Part shown: positions 11,257 through 22,355 of the stretch, piece by piece
Layout of the letters: every line of letters begins with the position of its first letter
Position numbering within the stretch: the first letter of the stretch is position 1
DNA from: Trichobilharzia regenti
Taxonomy: Eukaryota; Platyhelminthes; Trematoda; Strigeidida; Schistosomatidae
NCBI GenBank assembly: GCA_944472135.2
Contig: OX235270.1
Coordinates: forward strand, 69,945,168-70,009,167
DNA length: 64,000 nt
Direction: 5' to 3'
Notes under the pieces: model-generated
What the model was told of the DNA's origin: nothing
Databases searched by the model: none
The model's input: the letters and a program-made list of their open reading frames with translations, nothing else
Program-made: the position numbers and the translations under genes

Positions 11257-11700
11257 CAACTTTCTTGAATTTTGATGACTGACTGAATTTCGTTTGTTCG
11301 CCCGTTTCTCCAATTGCTTATAATTCTCGTATTCATGTCGAACTCTCACGTGATTTCATATTCTCTACTTTGTTCATATGTGTGTCCTGAGTAAAACACT
11401 CAATCATCAAAAAAAGTTCATATTATTACACAACTCCTCTTTAACAACCGTTTGTGACAACTCATCACTCTTGTTGCTACACTAGTTTCATCAACATCCA
11501 ATGTTCTTGACCGTTTCTGTATTGTGTAACTCTACCCGAAACTTACTCATTTTCACCTGTTTAGCTGAAATAACCATGACTAATTGTATGTTTGTTTGAC
11601 AAACTGAATGTACACATACATACAAAATAAGTCATAAATATTTACGATTGTACAGCAAAGAGAATGAATTCGCCGAAAAGACACTCTTCGCTGAACTATC
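11257..11700 (+). repeat. PLE 3' region and pLTR (type B)
   Basis: The sequence after the PLE stop includes the blocks CACCTGTTTAGCTGAAATAA, GACAAACTGAATGTACACAT and CGATTGTACAGCAAAGAG, then an ATG in the context GAATGAATTCGCCGAAAAG. The same blocks occur in reverse at 17165-17610 and 23285-23730, and in this orientation at 17675-17825 and 23794-23925. It therefore behaves as the terminal repeat (pLTR) of this PLE family. Confidence 0.65.
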
Positions 11701-12150
11701 AGATGTTCTAAGATAGAGCTGCGCGGGCGTTCCCTTTCTCCTTTGTAAAACCATGTTGGTAAGTGTTCGGTGATACTCTTGGAAAGCGAACGCTGGGTAC
11801 AGCCGACATACCTGGCTCCACACGAGCAGGTGAATTGATAAATACACATTGATGAGTCCAGCGGTGGTAGCTGATCCTTCATGTTCACGTGAATCATAGG
11901 TTTTGTGGAGAAGGTTAGTCGTAGTTCAGCTGTGAAGAAGGTCTTCTTAAGTGAGCGCGACAGTCGATTGTTTAGTGTTTCCCCAGATATATCTCCATTG
12001 AATTGAAGGTTCATGTAGAGTAGTTTTTTCGGGACGCTTAGCATGGGCGGCTTTTGTGATCTAGGATTGATAGATTTCGCAATAAATCTTTCTGGATAAC
12101 AATTCTCGACGAGGATTCTCTTCAGATTGTACAGTTCATCTCCAGTCAAC
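11580..12150 (-). pseudogene. PLE RT thumb and GIY-YIG fragment, reversed (copy 1)
   Basis: The minus-strand frame of 189 residues starts at the segment ELYNLKRILVENCYPERF and runs through KPPMLSVPKKLLYMNLQF to the GIY-YIG block CIYQFTCSCGARYVGCTQRS and SILEHLI, then into pLTR sequence. It lacks the RT catalytic motifs. It forms an inverted repeat of about 570 bp with 16711-17282, separated by about 4.6 kb, and is near-identical to 17704-18273 in the second unit. Confidence 0.8.
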
Positions 12151-13221
12151 AGAAATGTTAAAAGCTTAAATTACTTTCAAACACAGGGAAGACGATAAAT
12201 GACATCGTTTGATTCCCCCATAGGAAGCTGTTATTGGTTGACCTAACCGCTTTACTAAATAGTGTATGCGAAAGTCTTAAATGTGTAAGCAGAATGTATA
12301 ATTTTACTTCGATTACATTTCGTTAAGTTGATTCATTCCACCAGTCATCAGCTGGTTAGTTGATCAATATATTCTTGTTAATTGGCTTATGAATCTCATG
12401 ACCACTGGAATATTATTTTTGGTAAAATGCATTAACTACACTGAAATTTCCATTTTACTGTTACAACATTTAAAAAAGTGAATGTATGTAATCCTCACTT
12501 CCTAAACCATAATATATATACAATCCTATAGAGATGAACAGATTCAGAACTGAATTTTTGTAAGAAGTTCTTTACAGTTTTATGGACAATAATTAAAATA
12601 CCAACTACTCTGTATGCAAAAGTATATCGTAGAAGGAGAGAACTTTCTAGTGACAACTAATTTTTGGAACATTGTCAAGTTGATAATACAGAGAAATATG
12701 TTCAGCAGGTTTCAGAAAACGTCTGACCTTTGTTTTTCGAAAAGAATAAATCGAATAAAGATGTTCAATTGTCAGCTATTTGAATCTGTCTGCCTTCAAG
12801 CTGATATACGCTTAGCGGAAATTCCATCCAATTCAACAACTGACGACATAAAGTTTGTCAAGTTATATAGTATCTACCCACGAAGAGAGTTAAAACACAG
12901 CTTTGAGCAGTACCTCTAGGCATATTTTGAAGATTATAAAAGTGAACAGATCATGAGTGTTCAATAACCGGACTTCTTTCAGCATCAATTCAATCAATAC
13001 ACAAAGTGAAATCAACATGTGAAACCTATGGGAATCAGTAGCTAACAAATAATAATAAATCTTAATTAATTTTAATCACTCGCTGTTGTTGATGTCAGAT
13101 CTAGCCAATGCATTTGAACATATTCTTTCATCAATCTCATGGTATCGTGATACGTTTAACTACTGTTCCCCACCTTAATTGTGACTACTTCATTTCATAG
13201 GTCTGGTTGACTCTTCCTTCT
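12151..13221. other. Unassigned middle of duplicated unit, left part
   Basis: No family is recognised. A 101-residue plus-strand reading at 12614-12919 is low in sequence character and has no known motif; it is conserved in copy 2 only because the whole unit is duplicated. The sequence could be PLE-internal or captured flanking DNA. Confidence 0.4.
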
Positions 13222-13230
13222 GATATATAT

Positions 13231-13272
<42 letters not shown>
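13222..13272. repeat. AT microsatellite
   Basis: A run of alternating A and T with one ACATG interruption. Its length differs by 4 bases from the paired run at 19347-19392, one of only two clear differences seen between the two duplicated units after their first 40 bases. Confidence 0.9.
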
Positions 13273-13274
<2 letters not shown>

Positions 13275-13354
13275 TTCAAAAAACTCTTCTTGTTCTATTA
13301 ATTCTTTTCATCTTACTCTCTTTGATATGTCGTTATTACCTATTTATTTATTTA

Positions 13355-13520
13355 TTTAGTTCATTTGGAGTTTAAATAGCAGTATTTTTATTTTTACAGT
13401 GTGGGGTTACTAGTCTCAAGCCCAACCTTCCCTCTTTTCCGGGCTTACTATCGACCGGTAATCGAAACTCGGACCATATATTTGGTTGACGAGCATTCTA
13501 CAGCTACACCACCGACAACG
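13355..13520 (-). mobile_element. Degenerate tRNA-headed SINE, subfamily 2 (copy 1)
   Basis: The minus strand carries a decayed tRNA-like head near 13518-13440 and the body block seen on the plus strand as GGGGTTACTAGTCTCAAGCC at 13403-13422. Other copies of this subfamily are at 41290, 50820 and 55923. Its tail region (TTCATTTGGAGT on the plus strand) is a decayed form of the RTE-like tail. The B box is mutated, so promoter function is doubtful. Confidence 0.6.
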
Positions 13521-15644
13521 ACTATTACTGCTCCCTAATTCCAGACTATTCATTCTCCTATCCTCCTTTCAGCTTCTGTTGTGTATTTTAGAATGCTCTT
13601 TGTTGATGTACAAGCTGACTCTTTTTTCCTGCTTCATTCGATTATGCCTACTACATAATATGTGTTAAGCTTTTAAAAACGAATTTTTCGCCTCCCCTTG
13701 TAACTATCTTTTGATTTTGTTGATTTCTTACAATTCTAGCTAGTTCTATCAACTTGTTTGTTTGTATTTTATGTAGTTCTTCTGAGTCATCCTATTCTCC
13801 ATAGTCATCACTGCTATTTTACAAACGTATTGGTTGTGTAATAACTTGTTGCCGATGCCTAACAATCAACTTATCTTGAATTCCGTAATTAATTTTCACC
13901 CCTCTTTTAAAACTTAGATATCTTGTTACTAACATCTATTAGTTATTTGTTTTGATGACCTTTAACGTCTGACATAAAACTGACTAACTGAAATAACCGC
14001 TTGGTTCGTAAAAAATTTCGGTGTAGAAAAAACAACTATATATTAGTGTAGAGCTGATGATGAGAAACTAATTGAAATGGAATGGCATATTTCTTCGCTC
14101 AACGTTTTGTTTTCTTTCCTAAATGTGTAAATGGGAATTTGGAAATTCCAAATTGTCAAATTTATTTTCACTTTCTGTGTAATTATAATCTTGTTGGATT
14201 CAAGTTATGCATACATATTTTTTTTTTCGTTACAGATAAGTGTACTGTGACCGAGAGAAGAGTATTCAACCGTATTTTAATGAATAAAAATTTCCATTCT
14301 ACTTTAATTTGATAATCCATCAATCACTATTGTTTTACATTTTGTATTTAATGAGCTAGATACGAGTGTTTATTTCAAATTAGCATAACTACTGCATATC
14401 TTATTATGGACGTCTCCTATTCTCACTCAACCCCTGCATAGGACAGAAAGATGAATCACTACTAACAGATCACTTCAAAGACATGCATATGCTAGTTGCT
14501 TTATGAGAATAACCTGGAACACCGTGCTCATATAGTTCAATTTCCTGTTTTTGGTGACTAAACAGAGGAATACCACTTCCTCAATAAAAGTTTTTTAATG
14601 CAGGAGATTTGTGTACATTAAAAAACTCACAAACACTATTATTGTGTTTCACCAATAGTACGACAAACCAATAATTGAAATTATTTACAACTTACCTTCA
14701 CCTCAAGTGTTTTTTTTAGCATTAGTTGGAAATAAATATTTGCTAAACCAAGTATTCACAATATTACTAGGGGTATCATGATACGTGTGTGTTTTTCGAT
14801 ACTTAGTTGGTCGCAGGCGATTGGCAGGATATAATTCAGTCTGCAGCAAACAGAGGACTAGACGCATTATACGAATTACTAACTAACTTAAGTGTCCAAT
14901 CAAAACATGTGGTTGTCGTTGGATTTAAAGAATCAATTGACTTGTTGATATAAACACTTGTAAAATTTAAAAAAAAACGTTATAAACCCTTAGAGTAATG
15001 AATGCATTTCATTTAAATTGAAGTCACAGCTCAACATTTTGTCCAGAAGGATGATGAGAGTTTTTCTAAATTAAATTACACCCCTCAAATGTCACGACTA
15101 CAAAACATCGACATGAATTTCAAAACCCTTCGTGAAAGTTCTGTATATTCAGTAAATGTACTGATATCAGGCTACACTGGAACTTTCAATAGTAAGTGTC
15201 AAAACAAGTCTAAGTCAGTGGCTTCAGATTGACTGGTCCTGTTGATCTGGTGTTAGGGAATTCTCTAATCGCCATGAAGGTATTTCACTAAACTTCACTA
15301 CTACTGGTAGACAGTACTTGAAATTTAATGTTCAAACTGTCTTCCACGCTATGATGGAATCATATTAGGCTAAATTTTACTCAAAGATACGTTAGTTAAC
15401 AGTATTTATCTTGACGACAGAAAGTGATGTAAGGCATTCTAGACAACAGGGAGGATGGCTATGGAGGTTCTAATGATAAGAGTATTTACCTAGTAAAATC
15501 TTCTTTATAAAAAAACTTGTTTTTGAACTTTCTATGTAACAGAATGGCAAGTGCTTATTACCCTACTTCGACTGAAAACATTCCTTTCGAAACATGAGAT
15601 ATAGAACATGTTAAAAATAATTCATGAAAACAAAATACATAGAT
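13521..15644. other. Unassigned middle of duplicated unit, right part
   Basis: No recognisable exon or element; the short readings at 13486-13668 and 14082-14312 have no known motif. The same sequence recurs at 19641-21764. Confidence 0.4.
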
Positions 15645-15800
15645 CACCGAAGAGTGTCTTTTCGGCGAATTCATTCTCTTTTCTGTACAATCGTAAATAT
15701 TTATGACTTATTTTGTATGTATGTGTACATTCAGTTTGTCAAACAAAAATACAATAAGTTATGGTTATTTTAGCTAAACAGGTGAAAGTTAGTAAGTTTC
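15645..15800 (-). repeat. PLE pLTR type B, reversed
   Basis: On the minus strand the segment reads CACCTGTTTAGCTAAAATAA through GTTTGACAAACTGAATG to the GAATGAATTCGCCGAAAAG start context. It follows directly after the truncated N-terminal PLE frame on this strand. Confidence 0.6.
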
Positions 15801-16074
15801 GGGTGTGTCGTCTGAGTGTTCTGGTATTCGGTTGGATGTGGTTGCGCCTGAGTGACTTCAAATACATCTTTGAATACTCATGTCGATCTATACAATCTCC
15901 TAAGAAATCAATCTTTGTCTTCTCTACCTCAAGCTTGACGGAGTAACGCAGGAAACCATCCAGCTCCTTCACTACCACTGGGTCCTTGCAACGTTTGAGT
16001 AGCTTGAAAATCCTCATTGAGTCATATGAAAAAGAGAAGGGGTTCAACGAAGAGACTCTTTTCGACGAATTCAT
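15785..16074 (-). pseudogene. PLE ORF N-terminal fragment, reversed (copy 1)
   Basis: The minus-strand frame begins MNSSKRVSSLNPFSFSYDSM and continues RIFKLLKRCKDPVV, FLRYSVKLEVEKTKIDFLG and SLRRNHIQPNTRTLRRH, after which it runs into pLTR sequence. The pattern (a basic helical region, then a KLE...K.K..FL..C block, then LRR) fits the N-terminal part of Penelope-like proteins ahead of the RT. It points away from the RT frame at 16236, so this element is rearranged: 5' part inverted, middle lost. Equivalent pieces are at 21905-22194, 44290-44455 (-) and 48233-48480 (+). Confidence 0.65.
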
Positions 16075-16235
16075 TCACATAGCTGTACAATCCCATTTAT
16101 ATATAATTATTTGTGTGTGTGTGTTTGTAAATGAGATTTGTCAAGTTTAGATAGGTAATCAGGTAATACAAAAATGATCTAATTTAGAAACAAGATTAAT
16201 CAGACAGCAACTAAAGTAAGATTCAGTTAGTAAGT
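16075..16235. repeat. PLE pLTR type A between diverging fragments
   Basis: The segment contains TGTACAATCCCATTTATATA, a short GT run and TTGTCAAGTTTAGATAGG, up to the join with the RT frame. In minus orientation it leads into the N-terminal fragment. The same segment lies at 22195-22355 and, reversed, at 48066-48232; part of it is at 44456-44535. Confidence 0.6.
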
Positions 16236-17282
16236 TTGATGAGATGTACCCTGAATGTTCAATTATCTTTCAACAACGGAATACATCACCGAAAGGATGG
16301 TATAGCTATGGGCTCACCACTAGGCCCATTGCTTGCAGATTTCTTCATGCCAAAACTTAAAAACACATGCCTGAAGGAAATGATCAATGCCTTTGAAATC
16401 TATAGGAGATACGTTGACGACACTTTCATTATCGTCAACAATGAAGGAAATCTAGCCGACATCCTGAAGTCGTTTAACAACTGCCCCCCTGCGATTCAGT
16501 TCACGCTGGAGAAAGTGTCCAACTACAAAATATCCTTTCTTGATATCCAACAAGCAAGACGAGAACAGGATGGAACACTGAAAAGATCTATCCATAGAAA
16601 GTCGACGTGGAACGGACAGTTTACTACCTTTCCCATCTGGGTACCCCTATACACCAAACGAAACCTGATCTGTTCACTCAGCTACACAGTTCGCATAATT
16701 TGCACGGCGGACACCATAGAAGATGAATTGGACAATCTCAAGAGAATCCTCGTCGAGAATTGTTATCCAGAAAGATTTATTGCGAAATCTATCAATCCTA
16801 GATCACAAAAGCCGCCCATGCTAAGCGTCCCGAAAAAACTACTCTACATGAACCTTCAATTCAATGGAGATATATCTGGGGAAACACTAAACAATCGACT
16901 GTCGCGCTCACTTAAGAAGACCTTCTTCACAGCTGAACTACGACTAACCTTCTCCACAAAACCTATGATTCACGTGAACATGAAGGATCAGCTACCGCCG
17001 CTGGACTCATCAATGTGTATTTATCAATTCACCTGCTCGTGTGGAGCCAGGTATGTCGGCTGTACCCAGCGTTCGCTTTCCAAGCGTATCACCGAACACT
17101 TACCAACATGGTTTTACAAAGGAGAAAGGGAACGCCCGCGCAGCTCTATCTTAGAACATCTGATAGTTCAGCGAAGAGTGTCTTTTCGGCGAATTCATTC
17201 TCTTTGCTGTACAATCGTAAATATTTATGACTTATTTTGTATGTATGTGTACATTCAGTTTGTCAAACAAACATACAATTAG
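16236..17282 (+). CDS. PLE reverse transcriptase / GIY-YIG ORF (copy 1), truncated
   Basis: The 348-residue frame is open. RT motif B (DGIAMGSPLGPLLADFF) lies at residues 21-37 and the catalytic YVDD at 59-62; a thumb-like region with ISFLDIQ follows. The GIY-YIG endonuclease lies at about 261-310 (CIYQFTCSCGARYVGC, EHLPTW, SSILEHLI). The last 38 residues are pLTR sequence read through, replacing the true C-terminus seen at 46950-48065. The first residues (MMRCTLNVQLSF) are internal to a normal PLE: RT motif A and everything before it is missing, and the ATG arose at the inversion junction. Penelope-like elements copy themselves by target-primed reverse transcription. This one should not work alone. 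Confidence 0.8.
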   Translation: MMRCTLNVQLSFNNGIHHRKDGIAMGSPLGPLLADFFMPKLKNTCLKEMINAFEIYRRYVDDTFIIVNNEGNLADILKSFNNCPPAIQFTLEKVSNYKISFLDIQQARREQDGTLKRSIHRKSTWNGQFTTFPIWVPLYTKRNLICSLSYTVRIICTADTIEDELDNLKRILVENCYPERFIAKSINPRSQKPPMLSVPKKLLYMNLQFNGDISGETLNNRLSRSLKKTFFTAELRLTFSTKPMIHVNMKDQLPPLDSSMCIYQFTCSCGARYVGCTQRSLSKRITEHLPTWFYKGERERPRSSILEHLIVQRRVSFRRIHSLCCTIVNIYDLFCMYVYIQFVKQTYN

Positions 17283-17674
17283 TCATGGTTATTTCAGCTA
17301 AACAGGTGAAAATGAGTAAGTTTCGGGTAGAGTTACACAATACAGAAACGGTCAAGAACATTGGATGTTGATGAAACTAGTGTAGCAACAAGAGTGATGA
17401 GTTGTCACAAACGGTTGTTAAAGAGGAGTTGTGTAATAATATGAACTTTTTTTGATGATTGAGTGTTTTACTCAGGACACACATATGAACAAAGTAGAGA
17501 ATATGAAATCACGTGAGAGTTCGACATGAATACGAGAATTATAAGCAATTGGAGAAACGGGCGAACAAACGAAATTCAGTCAGTCATCAAAATTCAAGAA
17601 AGTTGTTACCATGATAGTAGAAGTGGTTTAATGATTCTCTTTTGTATACACAGCTCTACCGAAATCTTTCTAAC
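17165..17674 (-). repeat. PLE 3' region and pLTR type B, reversed
   Basis: On the minus strand this reads like 11210-11700: the end of the GIY-YIG frame (a decayed CTACTATCATGGTAAC stop region near 17610-17625), the 3' region, then the pLTR. On the plus strand it closes the RT ORF of copy 1. The piece ends at 17674, where the second duplicated unit starts. Confidence 0.6.
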
Positions 17675-17703
17675 TTTCACCTGTTTAGCTAAAATAACCA
17701 TAA

Positions 17704-18273
17704 CTAATTGTATTTTTGTTTGACAAACTGAATGTACACATACATACAAAATAAGTCATAAATATTTACGATTGTACAGCAAAGAGAATGAATTCGCCGA
17801 AAAGACACTCTTCGCTGAACTATCAGATGTTCTAAGATAGAGCTGCGCGGGCGTTCCCTTTCTCCTTTGTAAAACCATGTTGGTAAGTGTTCGGTGATAC
17901 TCTTGGAAAGCGAACGCTGGGTACAGCCGACATACCTGGCTCCACACGAGCAGGTGAATTGATAAATACACATTGATGAGTCCAGCGGTGGTAGCTGATC
18001 CTTCATGTTCACGTGAATCATAGGTTTTGTGGAGAAGGTTAGTCGTAGTTCAGCTGTGAAGAAGGTCTTCTTAAGTGAGCGCGACAGTCGATTGTTTAGT
18101 GTTTCCCCAGATATATCTCCATTGAATTGAAGGTTCATGTAGAGTAGTTTTTTCGGGACGCTTAGCATGGGCGGCTTTTGTGATCTAGGATTGATAGATT
18201 TCGCAATAAATCTTTCTGGATAACAATTCTCGACGAGGATTCTCTTCAGATTGTACAGTTCATCTCCAGTCAA
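17704..18273 (-). pseudogene. PLE RT thumb and GIY-YIG fragment, reversed (copy 2)
   Basis: This is the second copy of the 11580-12150 fragment; its 189-residue minus-strand frame differs in one residue near the end (KQKYN instead of KQTYN), caused by a pLTR difference. It carries CIYQFTCSCGARYVGC but no RT catalytic motifs. Confidence 0.8.
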
Positions 18274-19346
18274 CAGAAATGTTAAAAGCTTAAATTACTT
18301 TCAAACACAGGGAAGACGATAAATGACATCGTTTGATTCCCCCATAGGAAGCTGTTATTGGTTGACCTAACCGCTTTACTAAATAGTGTATGCGAAAGTC
18401 TTAAATGTGTAAGCAGAATGTATAATTTTACTTCGATTACATTTCGTTAAGTTGATTCATTCCACCAGTCATCAGCTGGTTAGTTGATCAATATATTCTT
18501 GTTAATTGGCTTATGAATCTCATGACCACTGGAATATTATTTTTGGTAAAATGCATTAACTACACTGAAATTTCCATTTTACTGTTACAACATTTAAAAA
18601 AGTGAATGTATGTAATCCTCACTTCCTAAACCATAATATATATACAATCCTATAGAGATGAACAGATTCAGAACTGAATTTTTGTAAGAAGTTCTTTACA
18701 GTTTTATGGACAATAATTAAAATACCAACTACTCTGTATGCAAAAGTATATCGTAGAAGGAGAGAACTTTCTAGTGACAACTAATTTTTGGAACATTGTC
18801 AAGTTGATAATACAGAGAAATATGTTCAGCAGGTTTCAGAAAACGTCTGACCTTTGTTTTTCGAAAAGAATAAATCGAATAAAGATGTTCAATTGTCAGC
18901 TATTTGAATCTGTCTGCCTTCAAGCTGATATACGCTTAGCGGAAATTCCATCCAATTCAACAACTGACGACATAAAGTTTGTCAAGTTATATAGTATCTA
19001 CCCACGAAGAGAGTTAAAACACAGCTTTGAGCAGTACCTCTAGGCATATTTTGAAGATTATAAAAGTGAACAGATCATGAGTGTTCAATAACCGGACTTC
19101 TTTCAGCATCAATTCAATCAATACACAAAGTGAAATCAACATGTGAAACCTATGGGAATCAGTAGCTAACAAATAATAATAAATCTTAATTAATTTTAAT
19201 CACTCGCTGTTGTTGATGTCAGATCTAGCCAATGCATTTGAACATATTCTTTCATCAATCTCATGGTATCGTGATACGTTTAACTACTGTTCCCCACCTT
19301 AATTGTGACTACTTCATTTCATAGGTCTGGTTGACTCTTCCTTCTG
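18274..19346. other. Unassigned middle of duplicated unit, left part (copy 2)
   Basis: Same sequence as 12151-13221; nothing recognised. Confidence 0.4.
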
Positions 19347-19354
19347 ATATATAT

Positions 19355-19392
<38 letters not shown>
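19347..19392. repeat. AT microsatellite (copy 2)
   Basis: Alternating AT run, 4 bases shorter than its partner at 13222-13272. Confidence 0.9.
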
Positions 19393-19394
<2 letters not shown>

Positions 19395-19474
19395 TTCAAA
19401 AAACTCTTCTTGTTCTATTAATTCTTTTCATCTTACTCTCTTTGATATGTCGTTATTACCTATTTATTTATTTA

Positions 19475-19640
19475 TTTAGTTCATTTGGAGTTTAAATAGC
19501 AGTATTTTTATTTTTACAGTGTGGGGTTACTAGTCTCAAGCCCAACCTTCCCTCTTTTCCGGGCTTACTATCGACCGGTAATCGAAACTCGGACCATATA
19601 TTTGGTTGACGAGCATTCTACAGCTACACCACCGACAACG
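19475..19640 (-). mobile_element. Degenerate tRNA-headed SINE, subfamily 2 (copy 2)
   Basis: Duplicate of 13355-13520 inside the second unit; the SINE was therefore present before the tandem duplication. Confidence 0.6.
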
Positions 19641-21764
19641 ACTATTACTGCTCCCTAATTCCAGACTATTCATTCTCCTATCCTCCTTTCAGCTTCTGTT
19701 GTGTATTTTAGAATGCTCTTTGTTGATGTACAAGCTGACTCTTTTTTCCTGCTTCATTCGATTATGCCTACTACATAATATGTGTTAAGCTTTTAAAAAC
19801 GAATTTTTCGCCTCCCCTTGTAACTATCTTTTGATTTTGTTGATTTCTTACAATTCTAGCTAGTTCTATCAACTTGTTTGTTTGTATTTTATGTAGTTCT
19901 TCTGAGTCATCCTATTCTCCATAGTCATCACTGCTATTTTACAAACGTATTGGTTGTGTAATAACTTGTTGCCGATGCCTAACAATCAACTTATCTTGAA
20001 TTCCGTAATTAATTTTCACCCCTCTTTTAAAACTTAGATATCTTGTTACTAACATCTATTAGTTATTTGTTTTGATGACCTTTAACGTCTGACATAAAAC
20101 TGACTAACTGAAATAACCGCTTGGTTCGTAAAAAATTTCGGTGTAGAAAAAACAACTATATATTAGTGTAGAGCTGATGATGAGAAACTAATTGAAATGG
20201 AATGGCATATTTCTTCGCTCAACGTTTTGTTTTCTTTCCTAAATGTGTAAATGGGAATTTGGAAATTCCAAATTGTCAAATTTATTTTCACTTTCTGTGT
20301 AATTATAATCTTGTTGGATTCAAGTTATGCATACATATTTTTTTTTTCGTTACAGATAAGTGTACTGTGACCGAGAGAAGAGTATTCAACCGTATTTTAA
20401 TGAATAAAAATTTCCATTCTACTTTAATTTGATAATCCATCAATCACTATTGTTTTACATTTTGTATTTAATGAGCTAGATACGAGTGTTTATTTCAAAT
20501 TAGCATAACTACTGCATATCTTATTATGGACGTCTCCTATTCTCACTCAACCCCTGCATAGGACAGAAAGATGAATCACTACTAACAGATCACTTCAAAG
20601 ACATGCATATGCTAGTTGCTTTATGAGAATAACCTGGAACACCGTGCTCATATAGTTCAATTTCCTGTTTTTGGTGACTAAACAGAGGAATACCACTTCC
20701 TCAATAAAAGTTTTTTAATGCAGGAGATTTGTGTACATTAAAAAACTCACAAACACTATTATTGTGTTTCACCAATAGTACGACAAACCAATAATTGAAA
20801 TTATTTACAACTTACCTTCACCTCAAGTGTTTTTTTTAGCATTAGTTGGAAATAAATATTTGCTAAACCAAGTATTCACAATATTACTAGGGGTATCATG
20901 ATACGTGTGTGTTTTTCGATACTTAGTTGGTCGCAGGCGATTGGCAGGATATAATTCAGTCTGCAGCAAACAGAGGACTAGACGCATTATACGAATTACT
21001 AACTAACTTAAGTGTCCAATCAAAACATGTGGTTGTCGTTGGATTTAAAGAATCAATTGACTTGTTGATATAAACACTTGTAAAATTTAAAAAAAAACGT
21101 TATAAACCCTTAGAGTAATGAATGCATTTCATTTAAATTGAAGTCACAGCTCAACATTTTGTCCAGAAGGATGATGAGAGTTTTTCTAAATTAAATTACA
21201 CCCCTCAAATGTCACGACTACAAAACATCGACATGAATTTCAAAACCCTTCGTGAAAGTTCTGTATATTCAGTAAATGTACTGATATCAGGCTACACTGG
21301 AACTTTCAATAGTAAGTGTCAAAACAAGTCTAAGTCAGTGGCTTCAGATTGACTGGTCCTGTTGATCTGGTGTTAGGGAATTCTCTAATCGCCATGAAGG
21401 TATTTCACTAAACTTCACTACTACTGGTAGACAGTACTTGAAATTTAATGTTCAAACTGTCTTCCACGCTATGATGGAATCATATTAGGCTAAATTTTAC
21501 TCAAAGATACGTTAGTTAACAGTATTTATCTTGACGACAGAAAGTGATGTAAGGCATTCTAGACAACAGGGAGGATGGCTATGGAGGTTCTAATGATAAG
21601 AGTATTTACCTAGTAAAATCTTCTTTATAAAAAAACTTGTTTTTGAACTTTCTATGTAACAGAATGGCAAGTGCTTATTACCCTACTTCGACTGAAAACA
21701 TTCCTTTCGAAACATGAGATATAGAACATGTTAAAAATAATTCATGAAAACAAAATACATAGAT
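19641..21764. other. Unassigned middle of duplicated unit, right part (copy 2)
   Basis: Same sequence as 13521-15644; nothing recognised. Confidence 0.4.
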
Positions 21765-22355
21765 CACCGAAGAGTGTCTTTTCGGCGAATTCATTCTCTT
21801 TTCTGTACAATCGTAAATATTTATGACTTATTTTGTATGTATGTGTACATTCAGTTTGTCAAACAAAAATACAATAAGTTATGGTTATTTTAGCTAAACA
21901 GGTGAAAGTTAGTAAGTTTCGGGTGTGTCGTCTGAGTGTTCTGGTATTCGGTTGGATGTGGTTGCGCCTGAGTGACTTCAAATACATCTTTGAATACTCA
22001 TGTCGATCTATACAATCTCCTAAGAAATCAATCTTTGTCTTCTCTACCTCAAGCTTGACGGAGTAACGCAGGAAACCATCCAGCTCCTTCACTACCACTG
22101 GGTCCTTGCAACGTTTGAGTAGCTTGAAAATCCTCATTGAGTCATATGAAAAAGAGAAGGGGTTCAACGAAGAGACTCTTTTCGACGAATTCATTCACAT
22201 AGCTGTACAATCCCATTTATATATAATTATTTGTGTGTGTGTGTTTGTAAATGAGATTTGTCAAGTTTAGATAGGTAATCAGGTAATACAAAAATGATCT
22301 AATTTAGAAACAAGATTAATCAGACAGCAACTAAAGTAAGATTCAGTTAGTAAGT
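21765..22355 (-). pseudogene. PLE pLTRs and N-terminal fragment, reversed (copy 2)
   Basis: Duplicate of 15645-16235: pLTR B (21765-21920), the N-terminal PLE frame starting at 22194 (MNSSKRVSSLNPFSF), and pLTR A up to 22355, all read on the minus strand except for the join with the RT frame. Confidence 0.65.

Larger units (their letters stand above)
11551..17674. repeat. Tandem duplication unit, copy 1 (about 6.12 kb)
   Basis: This segment repeats head-to-tail as 17675-23793 with an offset of 6124 bases at the left, 6120 after an AT microsatellite that is 4 bases shorter in copy 2, and 6119 after a single C deletion in copy 2 (the C run at 16483). Sampled lines along the whole length were identical by eye apart from a few changes in the first 40 bases. 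The unit holds a reversed PLE 3' piece, an unassigned middle with a SINE, a reversed PLE N-terminal piece, and a forward RT/endonuclease ORF. Confidence 0.9.

Noticed and set aside
12614..12919. 101-residue ORF, duplicated at 18738
   Set aside because: No known motif, AT-rich composition; its conservation is explained by the tandem duplication.
14051..14075. Hammerhead core CTGATGA near GAGCTGATGATGAGAAAC
   Set aside because: There is no room for stem II between CTGATGA and GAAA, and no stem I partner nearby; it is a chance match, repeated at 20171 only because of the duplication.
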